A stretch of DNA of 64,000 nt. It comes from Styela clava. Its lineage: Eukaryota > Chordata > Ascidiacea > Stolidobranchia > Styelidae. Positions 48,983 through 61,057 of the stretch are shown here, in pieces (position 1 is the stretch's first letter; each line of letters starts with the position of its first letter). The stretch lies in assembly GCF_964204865.1 (NCBI RefSeq), contig NC_135252.1, positions 15,955,383 to 16,019,382 on the forward strand, read 5' to 3'. Made by a program: the position numbers and the translations under genes. The notes below the pieces were generated by a model. It was not told the origin of the DNA. It was given only the letters and a program-made list of their open reading frames with translations, and ran no database searches.

Positions 48983-50163
48983 CAGGGATCTCAAACTCGC
49001 GGCCCCAGAGAACTTCCAGTGCGGCCCTCGAACGCTTAACAGTAATTGTAATAGTATTTTGGAAGTTTTTATTTTTATCTAAATGTAATAGATTTTTCAA
49101 ACCTTCTAAAGTGAAATTGATTATTCACACAGAAAACAATTTACTGAAAGTAGTTTTGAAATATTGATTTTTTTTGTCCACATTTTGACCCAATTAAGAA
49201 TACACATCAAGCTAGCAAAAGAATACTTGAATAAAACACTTGAGTAATTAAATTAAACGCAAAGTACATGAAGAAGGTGGCATTTTCGAAGAAAATGGGA
49301 GTTGTAACATTTCTGCTCTTCACAAAATTCTGAAGCACATTGTTTAATTTGTCATATTTCCATCAATACAATCAAAAAACACAATAAGCTCAGCAGTCAA
49401 TATGACAAATTCGAAGACCAACTTCGAACAGAAAATTTCCATGTGTTTGTATATTAATATAATTATACAACGACTTAGTTACTAAAAATCAATATCAATA
49501 ATAATTCAAGCAATCCTATGCCACGCAATGTAGTGCGAAATGTCTTGTCGAAAAAATCTGTCATTTGTTTTTTTACTGATCTATACATGATAAAAGTAAC
49601 TTTTTTGCATTACTGGAATTAATTAAACATTCGTAAAGATCCAGATAAACCCATGATCATGTGGCCTCGTTAGTTAGAGTTGGTACTATAAAATCATTTC
49701 AGACTGGCCTTAGTATGCTGGTGACACAAAAAAATGCCAAACGCCAGGACAAATGTAATTATTAAAACATTGAGTTTATACTGTAGTATTTTTGTTAATT
49801 TTAGGTTCATATATTTAGATAAGTTATTTTTAGTGTATGTATTATTCTTTCCTTATTCAAAGCTTGTTCAAAAATGATTTTGATGGTTGTACATAGAATT
49901 TTACGATTTTTTATAATAAATACTGTAACTTGCAAATGTTGCAATAATAGTGGAATGCAAACATTAATATGTAATTGCATTTGAAATTGAAGAAAATAAT
50001 AAAACTTAATCCAACTGTTTAGTTGCATCACAATATATGTCACAAACTAAATTTATCTTAAAAATATCTTTTAAGTATACATTATCAAAAACTGTTTGCG
50101 GCTCTTTTTACAATTTTCAAAATGCAATGCGGCTCTCGAAAACCCATGAGTTTGACACCACTG
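48983..50163. mobile_element. hAT non-autonomous element inside transposon copy 1
   Basis: Inverted-like ends CAGGGATCTCAAACTCGCGG (48983) and ATGAGTTTGACACCACTG (ending 50163), flanked by ATCTATAC and ATCTATTC (7 of 8 identical). The ends are of the hAT CAG-NTCTCAAACTC-GCGGCC type. The same insertion is present in copy 2, so it preceded duplication of the host element. Confidence 0.85.
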
Positions 50164-51454
50164 ATCTATTCTAGACGATTCAAGCATTGCTTTGGGAAAT
50201 TATATCACTTCAATTAAATTGAAATAATCTCGCTATATTAAATACAAAATCGTTGCTATCATAAAGGTAAACCAATTCAGCCACTCGAAATATATTGGCC
50301 TTCACAAAGCAATGGAGGCAAAATTGAGAGTTCATGAACTATGAACATTTGTTCTTTTCTTTGTCTTGAACTTTCCATACTCCACAGCCCCTATTAATTT
50401 TTTTCAAATTTTAATTACCATGTGATGGTCATACATATCTTTAACTTGTATTTTCTGTCATGATGTATTATCTCAATGTGCCAAACTATTAATTAGTGTG
50501 CATATTTTGCTTCCAGATGACATAAATGTATTGTCATGTTTATTACCTCAGCTTGGAGTATTGACAAGAAAAAGGTGCCAGGAAATTAGGTAAAAAAATT
50601 TTCAACTCATTGTTATAATCAGAATTCACAATCAATAGGAATTATAAACAGCCAACAATCAGTGAGAATTATATGCGAAATCCCTCAGAATAAATTTGTC
50701 TAAAATCGGAGGAAGTCAAAAAATATAGGTAGTTTCTATCCACACAAGCATTTCAAGAAGACTTGCTCGAGCCAAACTAAATGAGCATCATCAGGTGATC
50801 GGTAAGGCTGCAAGTTGAATTCAGCCCTGCAACCTCCTGCATAGAAGATAATATTAATTAGTGGGCTATGAGCTAAATTCTTAAATTTAAACAAACCTAT
50901 CTACGATGCATTATGTACCAGCAATGTTACCTACGATTAACTGAATATGTAATATGTCTAATAAATTCACCTACGAAAGCAAGTTCGATAGGCGCAAACT
51001 TTGTGTTATGGAATTGTATCGCAGCACAGTTTTGTATGACACCCTCTTTAAATGAAATTTCAATGATTAAGCGCAAACATTAAAATTACTAACTTTGAAC
51101 TTTGTCATTATCTGCAAAATGTTCCACACAAATCTTTCCGCTATCGCGTTTGTAATCTTCTCTGATAGAAAAAAACGTCTATGATGTCCAGAATTGCTCT
51201 TTACAGCTTGCCTGTTATTCCAGCTTTCCAAGGAAGCAAAACTTCTTAGATATAGAGATTATTTTGTTTCGTTACAGGCGCAAAAAGGCAGGTACTACAC
51301 GTAAAAAAGACGCCGAGTAGCAAAAGCGAGCGGAAAACGGACGCGAAAGGCGACGAGAAATATGTGCATTGGAGCGTATCATGAAATACAATGTTTTGCC
51401 TGTAGTCTTATGGAGTGACGTCAGAGTTGCCTATCATGTTGTTTAATGTCATTG

Positions 51455-51925
51455 ATCTAACAGACAAACAAACAAACAAACAAACAAATACCTTCATTTT
51501 TATTTTTTGTGTATCCATCTGCTATCTGCGAGAACCTAATGGGGCAGGAATAATGACAGCGAATTTCTAGACGTGGGGAAAAAGTTTTTACTAATTTTAG
51601 TTTTTTACTAATAAAGGATTGTCATACTTTAAACTCTTATGATACTTCAACAAAACACTCCTTCTTTCTTTATTGAATCTATGCTAATTTTACTGCTTTA
51701 CTCTTTCTAATTTTACTGCTTTACTCTTTATTTTCCATATTGAGTGGGTTTATTTTTCGCTATCAATGTGCTAAACCGAAGTTGTAGACTCGTAAAGTTT
51801 CAATCAGACCATCGACTAACATCAGACAAATTGATTTACATCGCAATACGCGAGCGTGCTCGAAATCATACATCTCCTCTTAATTATATCATAAACTCGC
51901 TGAAAATGTAAAATTACAGTATGAG
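51455..51925. other. Spacer between the inverted transposons
   Basis: 471 bases. Starts with the 7-bp duplication of copy 1, then a CAAA microsatellite (about 51463-51488) and two adjacent copies of a 21-23-base unit (TAATTTTACTGCTTTACTCT, about 51685-51730). Ends with the 7-bp duplication of copy 2. No coding signal. Confidence 0.7.
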
Positions 51926-54900
51926 CAATGACATTAAACAACATGATAGGCAACTCTGACGTCACTCCATAAGACTACAGGCAAAACATTGTATTTCATG
52001 ATACGCTCCAATGCACATATTTCTCGTCGCCTTTCGCGTCCGTTTTCCGCTCGCTTTTGCTACTCGGCGTCTTTTTTACGTGTAGTACCTGCCTTTTTGC
52101 GCCTGTAACGAAACAAAATAATCTCTATATCTAAGAAGTTTTGCTTACTTGGAAAGCTGGAATAACAGGCAAGCTGTGAAGAGCAATTCTGGACATCATA
52201 GACTTTTTTTTTATCAGAGAAGATTACAAACGCGATAGCGGAAAGATTTGTGTGGAACATTTTGCAGATAATGACAAAGTTCAAAGTTAGTAATTTTAAT
52301 GTTTGCGCTTAATCATTGAAATTTCATTTAAAGAGGGTGTCATACAAAACTGTGCTGCGATACAATTCCATAACACAAAGTTTGCACCTATCGAACTTGC
52401 TTTTGTAGGTGAATTTATTAGACATATTACATATTCAGTTAATCGTAGGTAACATTGCTGGTACATAATGCATCGTAGATAGGTTTGTTTAAATTTAGGA
52501 ATTTAGCTCATAGCCTACTAATTAATATTATCTTCTATGCAGGAGGTTGCAGGGCTGAATTCAACTTGCAGCCTTACCGATCACCTGACGATGCTCATTT
52601 AGTTTGGCTCGAGCAAGTCTTCTTGAAATGCTTGTGTGGATGGAAACTACCTATATTTTTTGCCTTCCTCCGATTTTAGACAAATTTATTCTGAGGGATT
52701 TCGCATATAATTCTCACTGATTGTTGGCTGTTTATAATTCCTATTGATTGTGAATTCTGATTATAACAATGAGTTGAAAATTTTTTTACCTAATTTACTG
52801 GGACCTTTTTCTTGTCAATACGCCAAGCTGAGGTAATAAACATGACAATACATTTATGTCATCTGGAAGCAAAATATGCACACTAATTAATAGTTTGGCA
52901 CATTGAGATAATACATCATGACAGAAAATACAAGTTAAAGATATGTATGACCATCACATGGTAATTAAAATTAATAGGGGCTGTGGAGTATGGAAAGTTC
53001 AAGACAAAGAAAAGAACAAATGTTCATAGCTCATGAACTCTCAATTTTGCCTCCATTGCTTTGTGAAGGCCAATATATTTCGAATGGCTGAATTGGTTTA
53101 CCTTTATGATAGCAACGATTTTGTATTTAATATAGCGAGATTATTTCAATTTAATTAAAGTGATATAATTTCCCAAAGCAATGCTTGAATCGTCTAGAAT
53201 ACATCAGTGGTGTCAAACTCATGGGTTTTCGAGAGCCGCATTGCATTTTGAAAATTGTAAAAAGAGCCGCAAACAGTTTTTGATAATGTATACTCAAAAG
53301 ATATTTTTAAGATAGTTTTAGTTTGTGACATATATTGTGATGCAACTAAACAGTTGGATTAAGTTTTATTATTTTCTTCAATTTCAAATGCAATTTCATA
53401 TTAATATTTGCATTCCACTATTATTGCAACATTTGCAAGTTACAGTATTTATTATAAAAAATCGTAAAATTCTATGTACAACCATCAAAATCATTTTTGA
53501 ACAAGCTTTGAATAAGGAAAGAATAATACATACACTAAAAATAACTTAATCTAAATATATGAACTTAAAATTAACAAAAATACTACAGTATAAACTCAAT
53601 GTTTTAATAATTACATTTGTCCTGGCGTTTGGCATCTTTTTTGTGTCACCAGCATACTAAGGCCAGTCTGAAATGATTTTAGAGTACCAACTCTAACTAA
53701 CGAGGCCACATGATCATGGGTTTATCTGGATCTTTACAAATGTTTAATTAATTCCAGTAATGCAAAAAAGTTACTTTTTATCATTTCATGTATAGATCAG
53801 TAAAAAAACAAATGACAGATTTTTTCGACAAGACATTTCGCACTACATTGCGTGGCATAGGATTGCTTGAATTATTATTGATATTGATTTTTAGTAACTA
53901 AGTCGTTGTATAATTATATTAATATACAAACACATGGAAATTTTCTGTTCGAAGTTGGTCTTCGAATTTGTCATATTGACTGCTGAGGTTATTGTGTTTT
54001 TTGATTGTATTGATGGAAATATGACAAATTAAACAATGTGCTTCCGAATTTTGTGAAGAGCAGAAATGTTACAACTCCCATTTTCTTCGAAAATGCCACC
54101 TTCTTCATGTACTTTTGCGTTTAATTTAATTACTCAAGTGTTTTATTCAAGTATTCTTTTGCTAGCTTGATGTGTATTCTTAATTGGGTCAAAATGTGGA
54201 CAAAAAAAATTAATATTCCAAAACTACTTTCAGTAAATTGTTTTCTGTGTGAATAATCAATTTCACTTTAGAAGGTTTGAAAAATCTATTACATTTAGAT
54301 AAAAAAAAAAACTTCCAAAATACTATTACAATTATTGTTAAGCGTTCGAGGGCCGCACTGGAAGTTCTCTGGGGCCGCGAGTTTGAGATCCCTGGTCTAG
54401 ATTGAAGTTGTTCAAAAAATATATGATAGTATTTTATCATGAATGATGATTATACCCCTTCCGGAATTTCTTCTATAGTACTACCAAAAGTTGATGAACC
54501 AAATATAACACAGGTGCAGTGAGGTACCCGTAATCCTCATTTCCAAAGCTGTTTTAAGTATGTCTGGCGTGTTTTGTGCCTTTTTACAAATAAGACCGCT
54601 TATGCAATCTTACGCTTTGGAATTTTTAGTTATTTTCCTCAAGCCCTGCAGGATGTGGGGGCCATACACAACTCTACCGGAGGGTCAAATGTCTTTGCAT
54701 GCCTCCATAGGTTGTTTTTCTATTGCAATTTTCTATTTTCAATTGCGTTATATTTCTTGGAATCACACTGTCACTGATATGTCGCCAGACTTCTGATATC
54801 TCCTCGTCTGCTATAGTTGTTCTGTGAATAAATAATAGAAAATTGAGATTAGACGAATAGTTGAAAGTTTTGCTTTATGTCGGCTTAATTTCTTGATTGA

Positions 54901-55731
54901 TATACTTACTATTTCTGCTATTGCCTCTTGTGCTGCAAGAGTCTCACAATGCTTAGACAGGTTTGTTCACAACTTTCACATCTGAAGAAAGAGAGGAGAT
55001 TTATTAATTTTCGTTAAGAATAAATAAAGCAGTCTATATGATTCAGAATGGAAAAGCTAATAAATCCAATATCTCATGTTTTATTTAAAAAATATTTTAC
55101 TGAATTTGGTATATGAACCAACTAATAAAAGGGTTTAGTAGGAAAATTACAAGCATTCGTGGCTCCAAATACTTGAGAAATCAGACTATACAATATAGAC
55201 CGGTATGAGTGAAATGTTAGGTGAACTTGTTAACACTTTGATTCAATACGCAAATGAAAGTGAATGCGTAATAGTATGTTACAATGAGCAGCAATCAACA
55301 ATGAGTATATATCCTCACTGATTAAAAAAATCTAACTGGAGGTGCATGAACTATTTGAAACCATAAGGGGTAAGTAAATATGTAATTTCGGCAAATGGGC
55401 AACTACGTACCGTACTGAATTAATAACTTCGTAGTATTTGACAAAGGCTGGCTTTCCCACATGTACTTAACAGTGCGATGCCCGGGTGTGATATACAACA
55501 ATAGTATTCACCTTACCTTTTACCGATTTCTTTTTACCCCAACTTTCAAAAATATCAATAAAATCGACAACAACTGTCAAAGCAGGCACGAACACCATTC
55601 GTGCTACGCCTTGAAAGCAGCACACATCCGCTCGTTTTCGTCTCGTCAAGTATGTGCATTGGAGCGTGCTATCGAATACGATCTTCGGACAAAAATGCCG
55701 GAGTTGCGCATCATGTTGTTTAATGTCATTG
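51926..55731 (+). mobile_element. THAP/P-like DNA transposon, copy 2 (right arm), 3806 bp
   Basis: Same family and same ends as copy 1, opposite orientation, with its own perfect 7-bp target duplication GTATGAG (51919-51925, 55732-55738). Near its inner end, the + strand has a C-x2-C (CSTC at 52081) and, after a likely intron or decay, KICVEHFADND (Cys at 52249, His at 52258). This resembles the C-x2-H-F end of a THAP zinc finger, the DNA-binding domain of P-type transposases. Frames are broken. Lacks the LINE tail and carries the hAT passenger. Confidence 0.85.
53205..54394. mobile_element. hAT non-autonomous element inside transposon copy 2
   Basis: Ends CAGTGGTGTCAAACTCATGG (53205) and TTTGAGATCCCTG (ending 54394). 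It is the reverse-orientation counterpart of 48983-50163 at the same place in the host element. Flanks have drifted (GAATACAT, GTCTAGAT), but the position shows common descent with copy 1. Confidence 0.85.
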
Positions 55732-55738
55732 GTATGAG

Positions 55739-56472
55739 TTAACCTTCTTATTTTCTGCAATTTTTATTTATTTAATTTTAGGAATATTGGTATAAATAAG
55801 TATAACCACAAATTTGTAATTTAATGACAGCGTAAGCAATTTCGTAGACGCACCAATGAACTTGAGCGGTTTTGCATTCTGACTTGCCCAAATCAATGTT
55901 AAACCAGTTAACTGTGATAAACCATTTTTTAATATTGTTTCACATTAGCATTGGCGTTGTTACTGTTCAATTTGATTTATTTTACTGACAACTTCGAAAA
56001 ATAACAAAACTTCAATGAAATGCAAGATAAATAGTTGTAATCATTGTCTTCAAATTACATGCTGCTAATTTCTCAGCAATGTGCGTAATTTTCATTCCAT
56101 TCATTCAAAAATTTATCTCTGAGTTTTGTAGATTTTGCTTGAAAAGTTTCATTACTCATGTCTGCTACTTTCAAAGTATTGCGAACTGTTTTATTTGACT
56201 ATTAAGGGAACACAATTTTTAAATTTTATTTCATTCAATCTATTATACTGTGAATTGCATTGTTTAACGCTCAAGACCAACCAAAATAAAGGCGAAAATC
56301 ACCTTTCATTCGATGAGTTGCGTCCGTATAATTAGTTTCTTTCGAAACATGTAATTACCACCTGTAGCCCGATATGACGACTGTGATGTCAACAGAAACT
56401 TGGCAATTAGACCTATATTTATCCGTGACTTGAATTGCCTTAAATGAAATAGTCATAATTTCCAAAGCAGCG
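55739..56472. other. Intergenic DNA upstream of the ARF-like gene
   Basis: AT-rich DNA with presumed 5' UTR and promoter of the GTPase gene. No motif or repeat recognised. Confidence 0.4.
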
Positions 56473-56997
56473 ATGGGAGACTGTGTATCTCGTTTTGGGA
56501 AGAAATCGGCAGTTGAACTGGCAATGGTTGGACTTGATGGTAGCGGCAAAACAACTATTCTTTATAATCTGAAGAAAAAAGATTTTTGGAACGTAAAACG
56601 AACTGTTGGTTACAATTTGGAAAATATACGAGTGCGAAATAAGACATTCAATTTGTGGGACATTGGAGGTGTAAAAAATATTCGCCCCTTGTGGAGGTAT
56701 CATTTTATAGGGAAGCATGGAGTAATATTCGTTATTGACAGTTCCGATGTTCGAAGACTGGATGAGGCTATCACTGAATTGTGGAATATAACAAAAGACC
56801 CAGTAGCGAAAAATGTGCGCATTCTAGTACTAGCAAACAAACAGGACAAATCCGGTGCCATAAAGCCCGATGACATTAAAGAAAAACTGACAAAAGAAAA
56901 CACTTTCAAGAATATTGAATGGGAAGTAATGCCAGCTTCGGCATTAGCGGGACATGGTCTCAAAAAAGCGCTGTTGTGGTTTAGACCGCAAACATGA
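56473..56997 (+). CDS. Divergent ARF-like small GTPase, intronless
   Basis: 174 residues, full ARF/ARL length. N-terminal MGDC offers a Gly2 for myristoylation, as in ARF proteins that bind membranes. Motifs: P-loop GLDGSGKTT (20-28), switch I Thr44 in RTVGYNLE, switch II LWDIGGVKNIRPLW (61-74), NKQD (122-125) and the SAL-type G5 loop near 156. The switch II glutamine (ARF Gln71, normally WD-GGQ) is Val67, so intrinsic or GAP-stimulated GTP hydrolysis should be poor. The P-loop has GSGKT where most ARFs have A-A/N-GKT. The frame is intact, without introns, and AATAAA follows at 57089-57094, so it may be an expressed retrogene-derived or lineage-specific paralogue. The exact ARL subfamily is not recognised. 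Confidence 0.88.
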   Translation: MGDCVSRFGKKSAVELAMVGLDGSGKTTILYNLKKKDFWNVKRTVGYNLENIRVRNKTFNLWDIGGVKNIRPLWRYHFIGKHGVIFVIDSSDVRRLDEAITELWNITKDPVAKNVRILVLANKQDKSGAIKPDDIKEKLTKENTFKNIEWEVMPASALAGHGLKKALLWFRPQT

Positions 56998-56999
56998 GT

Positions 57000-58480
57000 C
57001 TACCAACAGTATATATATTTGTGTCGTTAAACTTTTTGTATATTATTCTCACTCTATTTGACTGTATCCTATGCCAAGGTAAATAGGCAATAAATGAATA
57101 TCCAATATCGTATTAATATATCTATCTATCATGATCACTGATTTAATTAGACGACAAAAGACCGACAAGTTATTTCATCATTTTTCTATGGTTGGTGTAT
57201 TTTATGAGAAAAGTACGTTATTAGAGTAAATATCTACCCCACTTATTACTCATATTTAGTTCTTGATTTATCGAACCTATTTTAGTGATTTCTAAATAAT
57301 ATTTTGTATCAATTGTTAATAATTATATATACCAAATATCTATTGGAATTATAGTCAAGTTCATATTTTCTAGCGAGAAACAGGAATAAATGAAAGTAAG
57401 TAGTTTACGCTAGTTGTCATATTTGCCGAGATCAAATTAAAACTTTCGTGATTTGTGGCTCTCTTACAAAAACTTTCAACACGTGTAGAGTTGTAGCCCC
57501 CTTTTTTGTAACAGAATGCCTCGCTTTGCTTCCAACGTATTTCAGTCAGTTAATTTATGCGCCGCGTTTAATAATAATAAAGCCAACAAACGAAAGAAAT
57601 CGAATCAAATCAACGTCAACAAATCAAACGAATCACACTGAATTATTGTAGTTATCACAAACGGGACTTTCAAAGTGAAGCCCTCTGCTCGTGGCTTCCA
57701 TAGTACGTCGCCGTGGACCCCAGAGTAGACAGAACCTAGTTTTACAACTCCCTCGATTAGACTGTTTGGGCGATGTGCAGTGCTGGATTAACCAATTAAG
57801 CAAAATAAGCACGTGTTTATAGGGCATCAAGAAAAAGAGGGCAATGCATAATTTTCATAGATGACGTGCAATCAAATCTCAAGGAATGCATTTATTATAG
57901 AGTGGAAAACCGATTGACCATAGGTCCATAGCCTACTTTACATTGATTGGCCTATATTTCATCAAAATTGGGGGAAAGAGACTCGGCGAAGACGTAGTCG
58001 GTAGCGGAGCTACAAAAGACAAAATTCAAGGTGTTTTTTCGTTTTATTTTTAGTGTATCGTTGCAATCGCTAAAAGAGCATAGCGCCGAGACAATTTTAA
58101 TCTGATATGTTTTATAAATTTATAAACAGAAATACGACGGTCAGTTAGCTTAGCACAAGAGACAAAAAGAATCAAATTGATGAACCGTCTCCCAGTCTTA
58201 GTATTCTCCACTGACAGTCAGAAATTTAGTTTGCAGATTCACTCTTCGATTATGCCATGCGTCTTGTGGCGATGATTGCATATTAACGCATTTTTCTTGT
58301 AAAAAGTAAACTAAAATAGACCGCGACACATTCAATAGTTGAACCAGCGCACGCGATAGTTCCTAATTGATACATGAATACACCTGCTTTGAATCAAGTA
58401 TGTTTAATGTAATTTTTTGGGGGAAATTAGCTTCGTCGTCGGCTGCCAAGCGTGACGTCGTTAATCAAGAAAGATCCACA
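57000..58480. other. Intergenic DNA with repeat-like patches
   Basis: 3' UTR of the GTPase gene, then AT-rich DNA. Near 57778 the sequence CAGTGCTGGATTAACC resembles a hAT terminus without a recognised partner. No gene supported. Confidence 0.35.
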
Positions 58481-58482
58481 AC

Positions 58483-58892
58483 AGTAGCGTGGCGCAGGGA
58501 CGTGGTCAAACATCAGGACAGCTATGAGGGTGGGTTCGAACCCCGCAGGTACTGAGTTGTAGGGATGAACCAGCATACAAGGCAGGCGGTCGAGGGAGCC
58601 TACGAGGGAAGCAGCCAAGTAGGGCAGAGATGGAAATGAAATAGTAACCAAAGGGGCCAAGTCAGCGGGCCAGTCATAGAAAATACAGATGTAGTGAGCG
58701 AAAATAGAGCGGCAGCGGCAGGGCGCTCCTTCTAGTCCAAGTCGATCAGCGATCATGGCGAAGTAAAAATGGGGACGATAATAAAAATCAGCGAAGAGAC
58801 AGACGAGTGAGAGTGAAATGAATGAAAAAGCAGCTCTAAATAAAGATGAGAAAAGATACCCGAAAAAAAACTCGTCACTCTTTTCATTTTGC
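58483..58892 (+). repeat. tRNA-derived SINE, family C
   Basis: The head GTAGCGTGGCGCAGGGACGT (A-box-like) and, about 50 bases on, GGTTCGAACCCCGC (perfect B-box) mark a tRNA-derived promoter. A G/A-rich, tRNA-unrelated body of about 330 bases follows, richer in GC than its surroundings. No cloverleaf, so not a tRNA gene. Confidence 0.6.
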
Positions 58893-59224
58893 ATGTTGCA
58901 TTCTCAATTTCATGTTGCATTCTCAAAATTTATCATATATCACTCAATTAATCATACATATGTCCAGGTTTAGTTGGAGATTCTCATTTTGTATCAGCGT
59001 ATATTAAATGAGAGAACACACGTGTAACATATTTGGAATAGCTTGCGTTTTAAGTGAGCAACTGTTTCTTTGAAAAAAAAATAGCAAAGCACTTACGGAA
59101 AATTTATATCCAATCTTAATAAATATTGTCACTAAACGTTTATTTCTGGTCAACAATCAAATAAGTTTATTGCCAAAAATAGAAGAATCTTTGTTTGCTT
59201 GACAACTAATGAACGTTTAGAGCA

Positions 59225-60591
59225 GTGGTTTTCAAACTTTCGTGACCGCTCCCCCCCCCCCCCCTCCTAAAAAAGGATTTCCTGTCGAGTCGTCGAAATG
59301 AGGTAGAATTTTCAAATTATTGTCATAATTAAATAGTTAATACGACCAATTATTCGACTGTGAAACGCAAGTTTGCCTGCACCGCTACTGCTAATATAGC
59401 ATTACAGCCGGTTTCTACCAAAGTGACTATAACAGATTTAGAGACATTTTGGTTTCTCTACAATATGTCACATGTCATTAATAACTGTTGCTCGTGGTCA
59501 AAACATGCACCTAAAATCTTTCCGGATTTACCAGTGTCTTCCCCATCTTCGTAATGGTAGATCGCTCCCCTTCTGCACTACTTTCATCCTTTACAATTTT
59601 TCGTCACGTCATCAAACCTGAAGCAAGATAGATTTTTCAAATTATTGAGACAGATAAAAAACGCGCATGATCAGTACAGCGTTTCAGTACAGTACAGTAC
59701 AGAAGTTTCGTTCTAAGTATGCACTCTGCAGTCCAAGTGCATCCAAAGAGTAAACCAAATTCGTTTTCTGAGTGTTTTACTCGATGACAAATTGTCGTAA
59801 AAATATCACTCACAATTGGTACTATCCAAAACAAGGACAGCACTCGGAGCTATTTCAAAAGTCAATAAAAACCCTGATAAGTCATGTGCCGTCAAAAAGG
59901 TATTACAGCAAAAATTCAAAGTGTCTGTAACTGTAATCAGTTCTTGAGAATAACTTTTGGTGGTGGTCGGAGAGATAGTGTCGCGGATTTGTTTAAAAGT
60001 GAAAACCTACCACGTGTTGAAGATTTTCTAATTCTTGAGATTTGCACATTGATGTTTTTATCTTCTACTGATCTAACTCCCTAGTTGCTTCGATCATGTT
60101 TTCGTAAGTAATAATATTCGAAATAGCAGAAGTCACGATAAATTTTTTGTTCCGTATGTGAGAAAATCAATAGCACAAGAATCGATCACATGTTTTGGTC
60201 CCAAATTGTGGATTTCACTGCCTAATAGTATTGAAAGCTCAAAAACATCCGTTTGACTAACTATGTCATCGTGGATGCAACCAACTCCCATTGCTCAGGA
60301 AACAAGTCTCGGGCAACCCACTGATCTATTGTCTCTAGTGCATATTTTTATGGTTTATTAGCTCTGTACAGTTACTTCGTTGGATCGTCGCTAATGAAAA
60401 AATCATCTTATCATCCCGTCTCTTTTTTACCGTTTAACTATTATGCAGATACTGTTTCATTTTTGAGGCTAATAAACATACATGCATACTGTATACATGA
60501 CTTTTCGGGAATGCTCACTCGCCCCTTATCGCTCTCTTCTGGATGTTCGCCCCCTGGTGAGCAATATCGTTCAATTTTAAGATCACTGATT
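59225..60591. mobile_element. Possible hAT non-autonomous element
   Basis: Left end CAGTGGTTTTCAAACTTTCG followed by GACCGC and a long C run (about 59251-59265), which is a common hAT terminus type. A candidate right end ATTTTAAGATCACTG stops at about 60591, with a GCCCCCTGGTGAGC block inside it. Flanks GTTTAGAG and ATTTAATG agree at only 5 of 8, so the pairing is uncertain. Bases 60405-60490 match 43380-43455 in reverse. Confidence 0.45.
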
Positions 60592-61057
60592 TAATGTACA
60601 TATTGTCTGTTTCTAACTTTTGTATTCCATTTGTTTCGATTATTCGAGTTGTTACCTCCGGCGCCATTCCTGAGTCGTTCACACGTCCGTATATATTCTA
60701 ATAGCCCGACTGAACAAATAATCTATAATCACTATCCCGACTCTATCGAGTCGAGCAAAGCTTATTTAACTGACTTAAATGAAACATGTATATGGCTTAG
60801 TATAAAATGAATGTATGGAATGGTTCATCATGTCATGCTGATGCATGCGAAGATCGTAAAGCGAGATATTAAAATATATCCAGGACATATCTTTTGACTA
60901 CATTGACATAGATATATATGTTAAAGTGGCCGAAGTCTAGCATTTCTTGGCTGTAGTCGTTAGTCGTTGGCTGTAGTTAATCAATATTAATATTTATTTT
61001 CTTTGAATTAGGTATTAAACTCAACTTTATCAAAAGGCTTATTTTCGTGAAGAGTAT

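Larger units (their letters stand above)
47081..51454 (-). mobile_element. THAP/P-like DNA transposon, copy 1 (left arm), 4374 bp
   Basis: Inverted ends of about 31 bp (start CAATGACATTAAACAACATG, end the reverse complement) and a perfect 7-bp target duplication ATCTAAC (47074-47080, 51455-51461). Nearly identical, in opposite orientation, to 51926-55731. Contains a hAT passenger (48983-50163) and a LINE tail (47697-48262). No intact transposase. A decayed THAP-like module lies near 51080-51330 on the - strand. Strand is given by that module. P-type assignment is tentative. Confidence 0.85.

Noticed and set aside
51463-51488. CAAA tandem array as a possible CRISPR or satellite
   Set aside because: It is a short simple repeat without spacers, in a eukaryotic genome.
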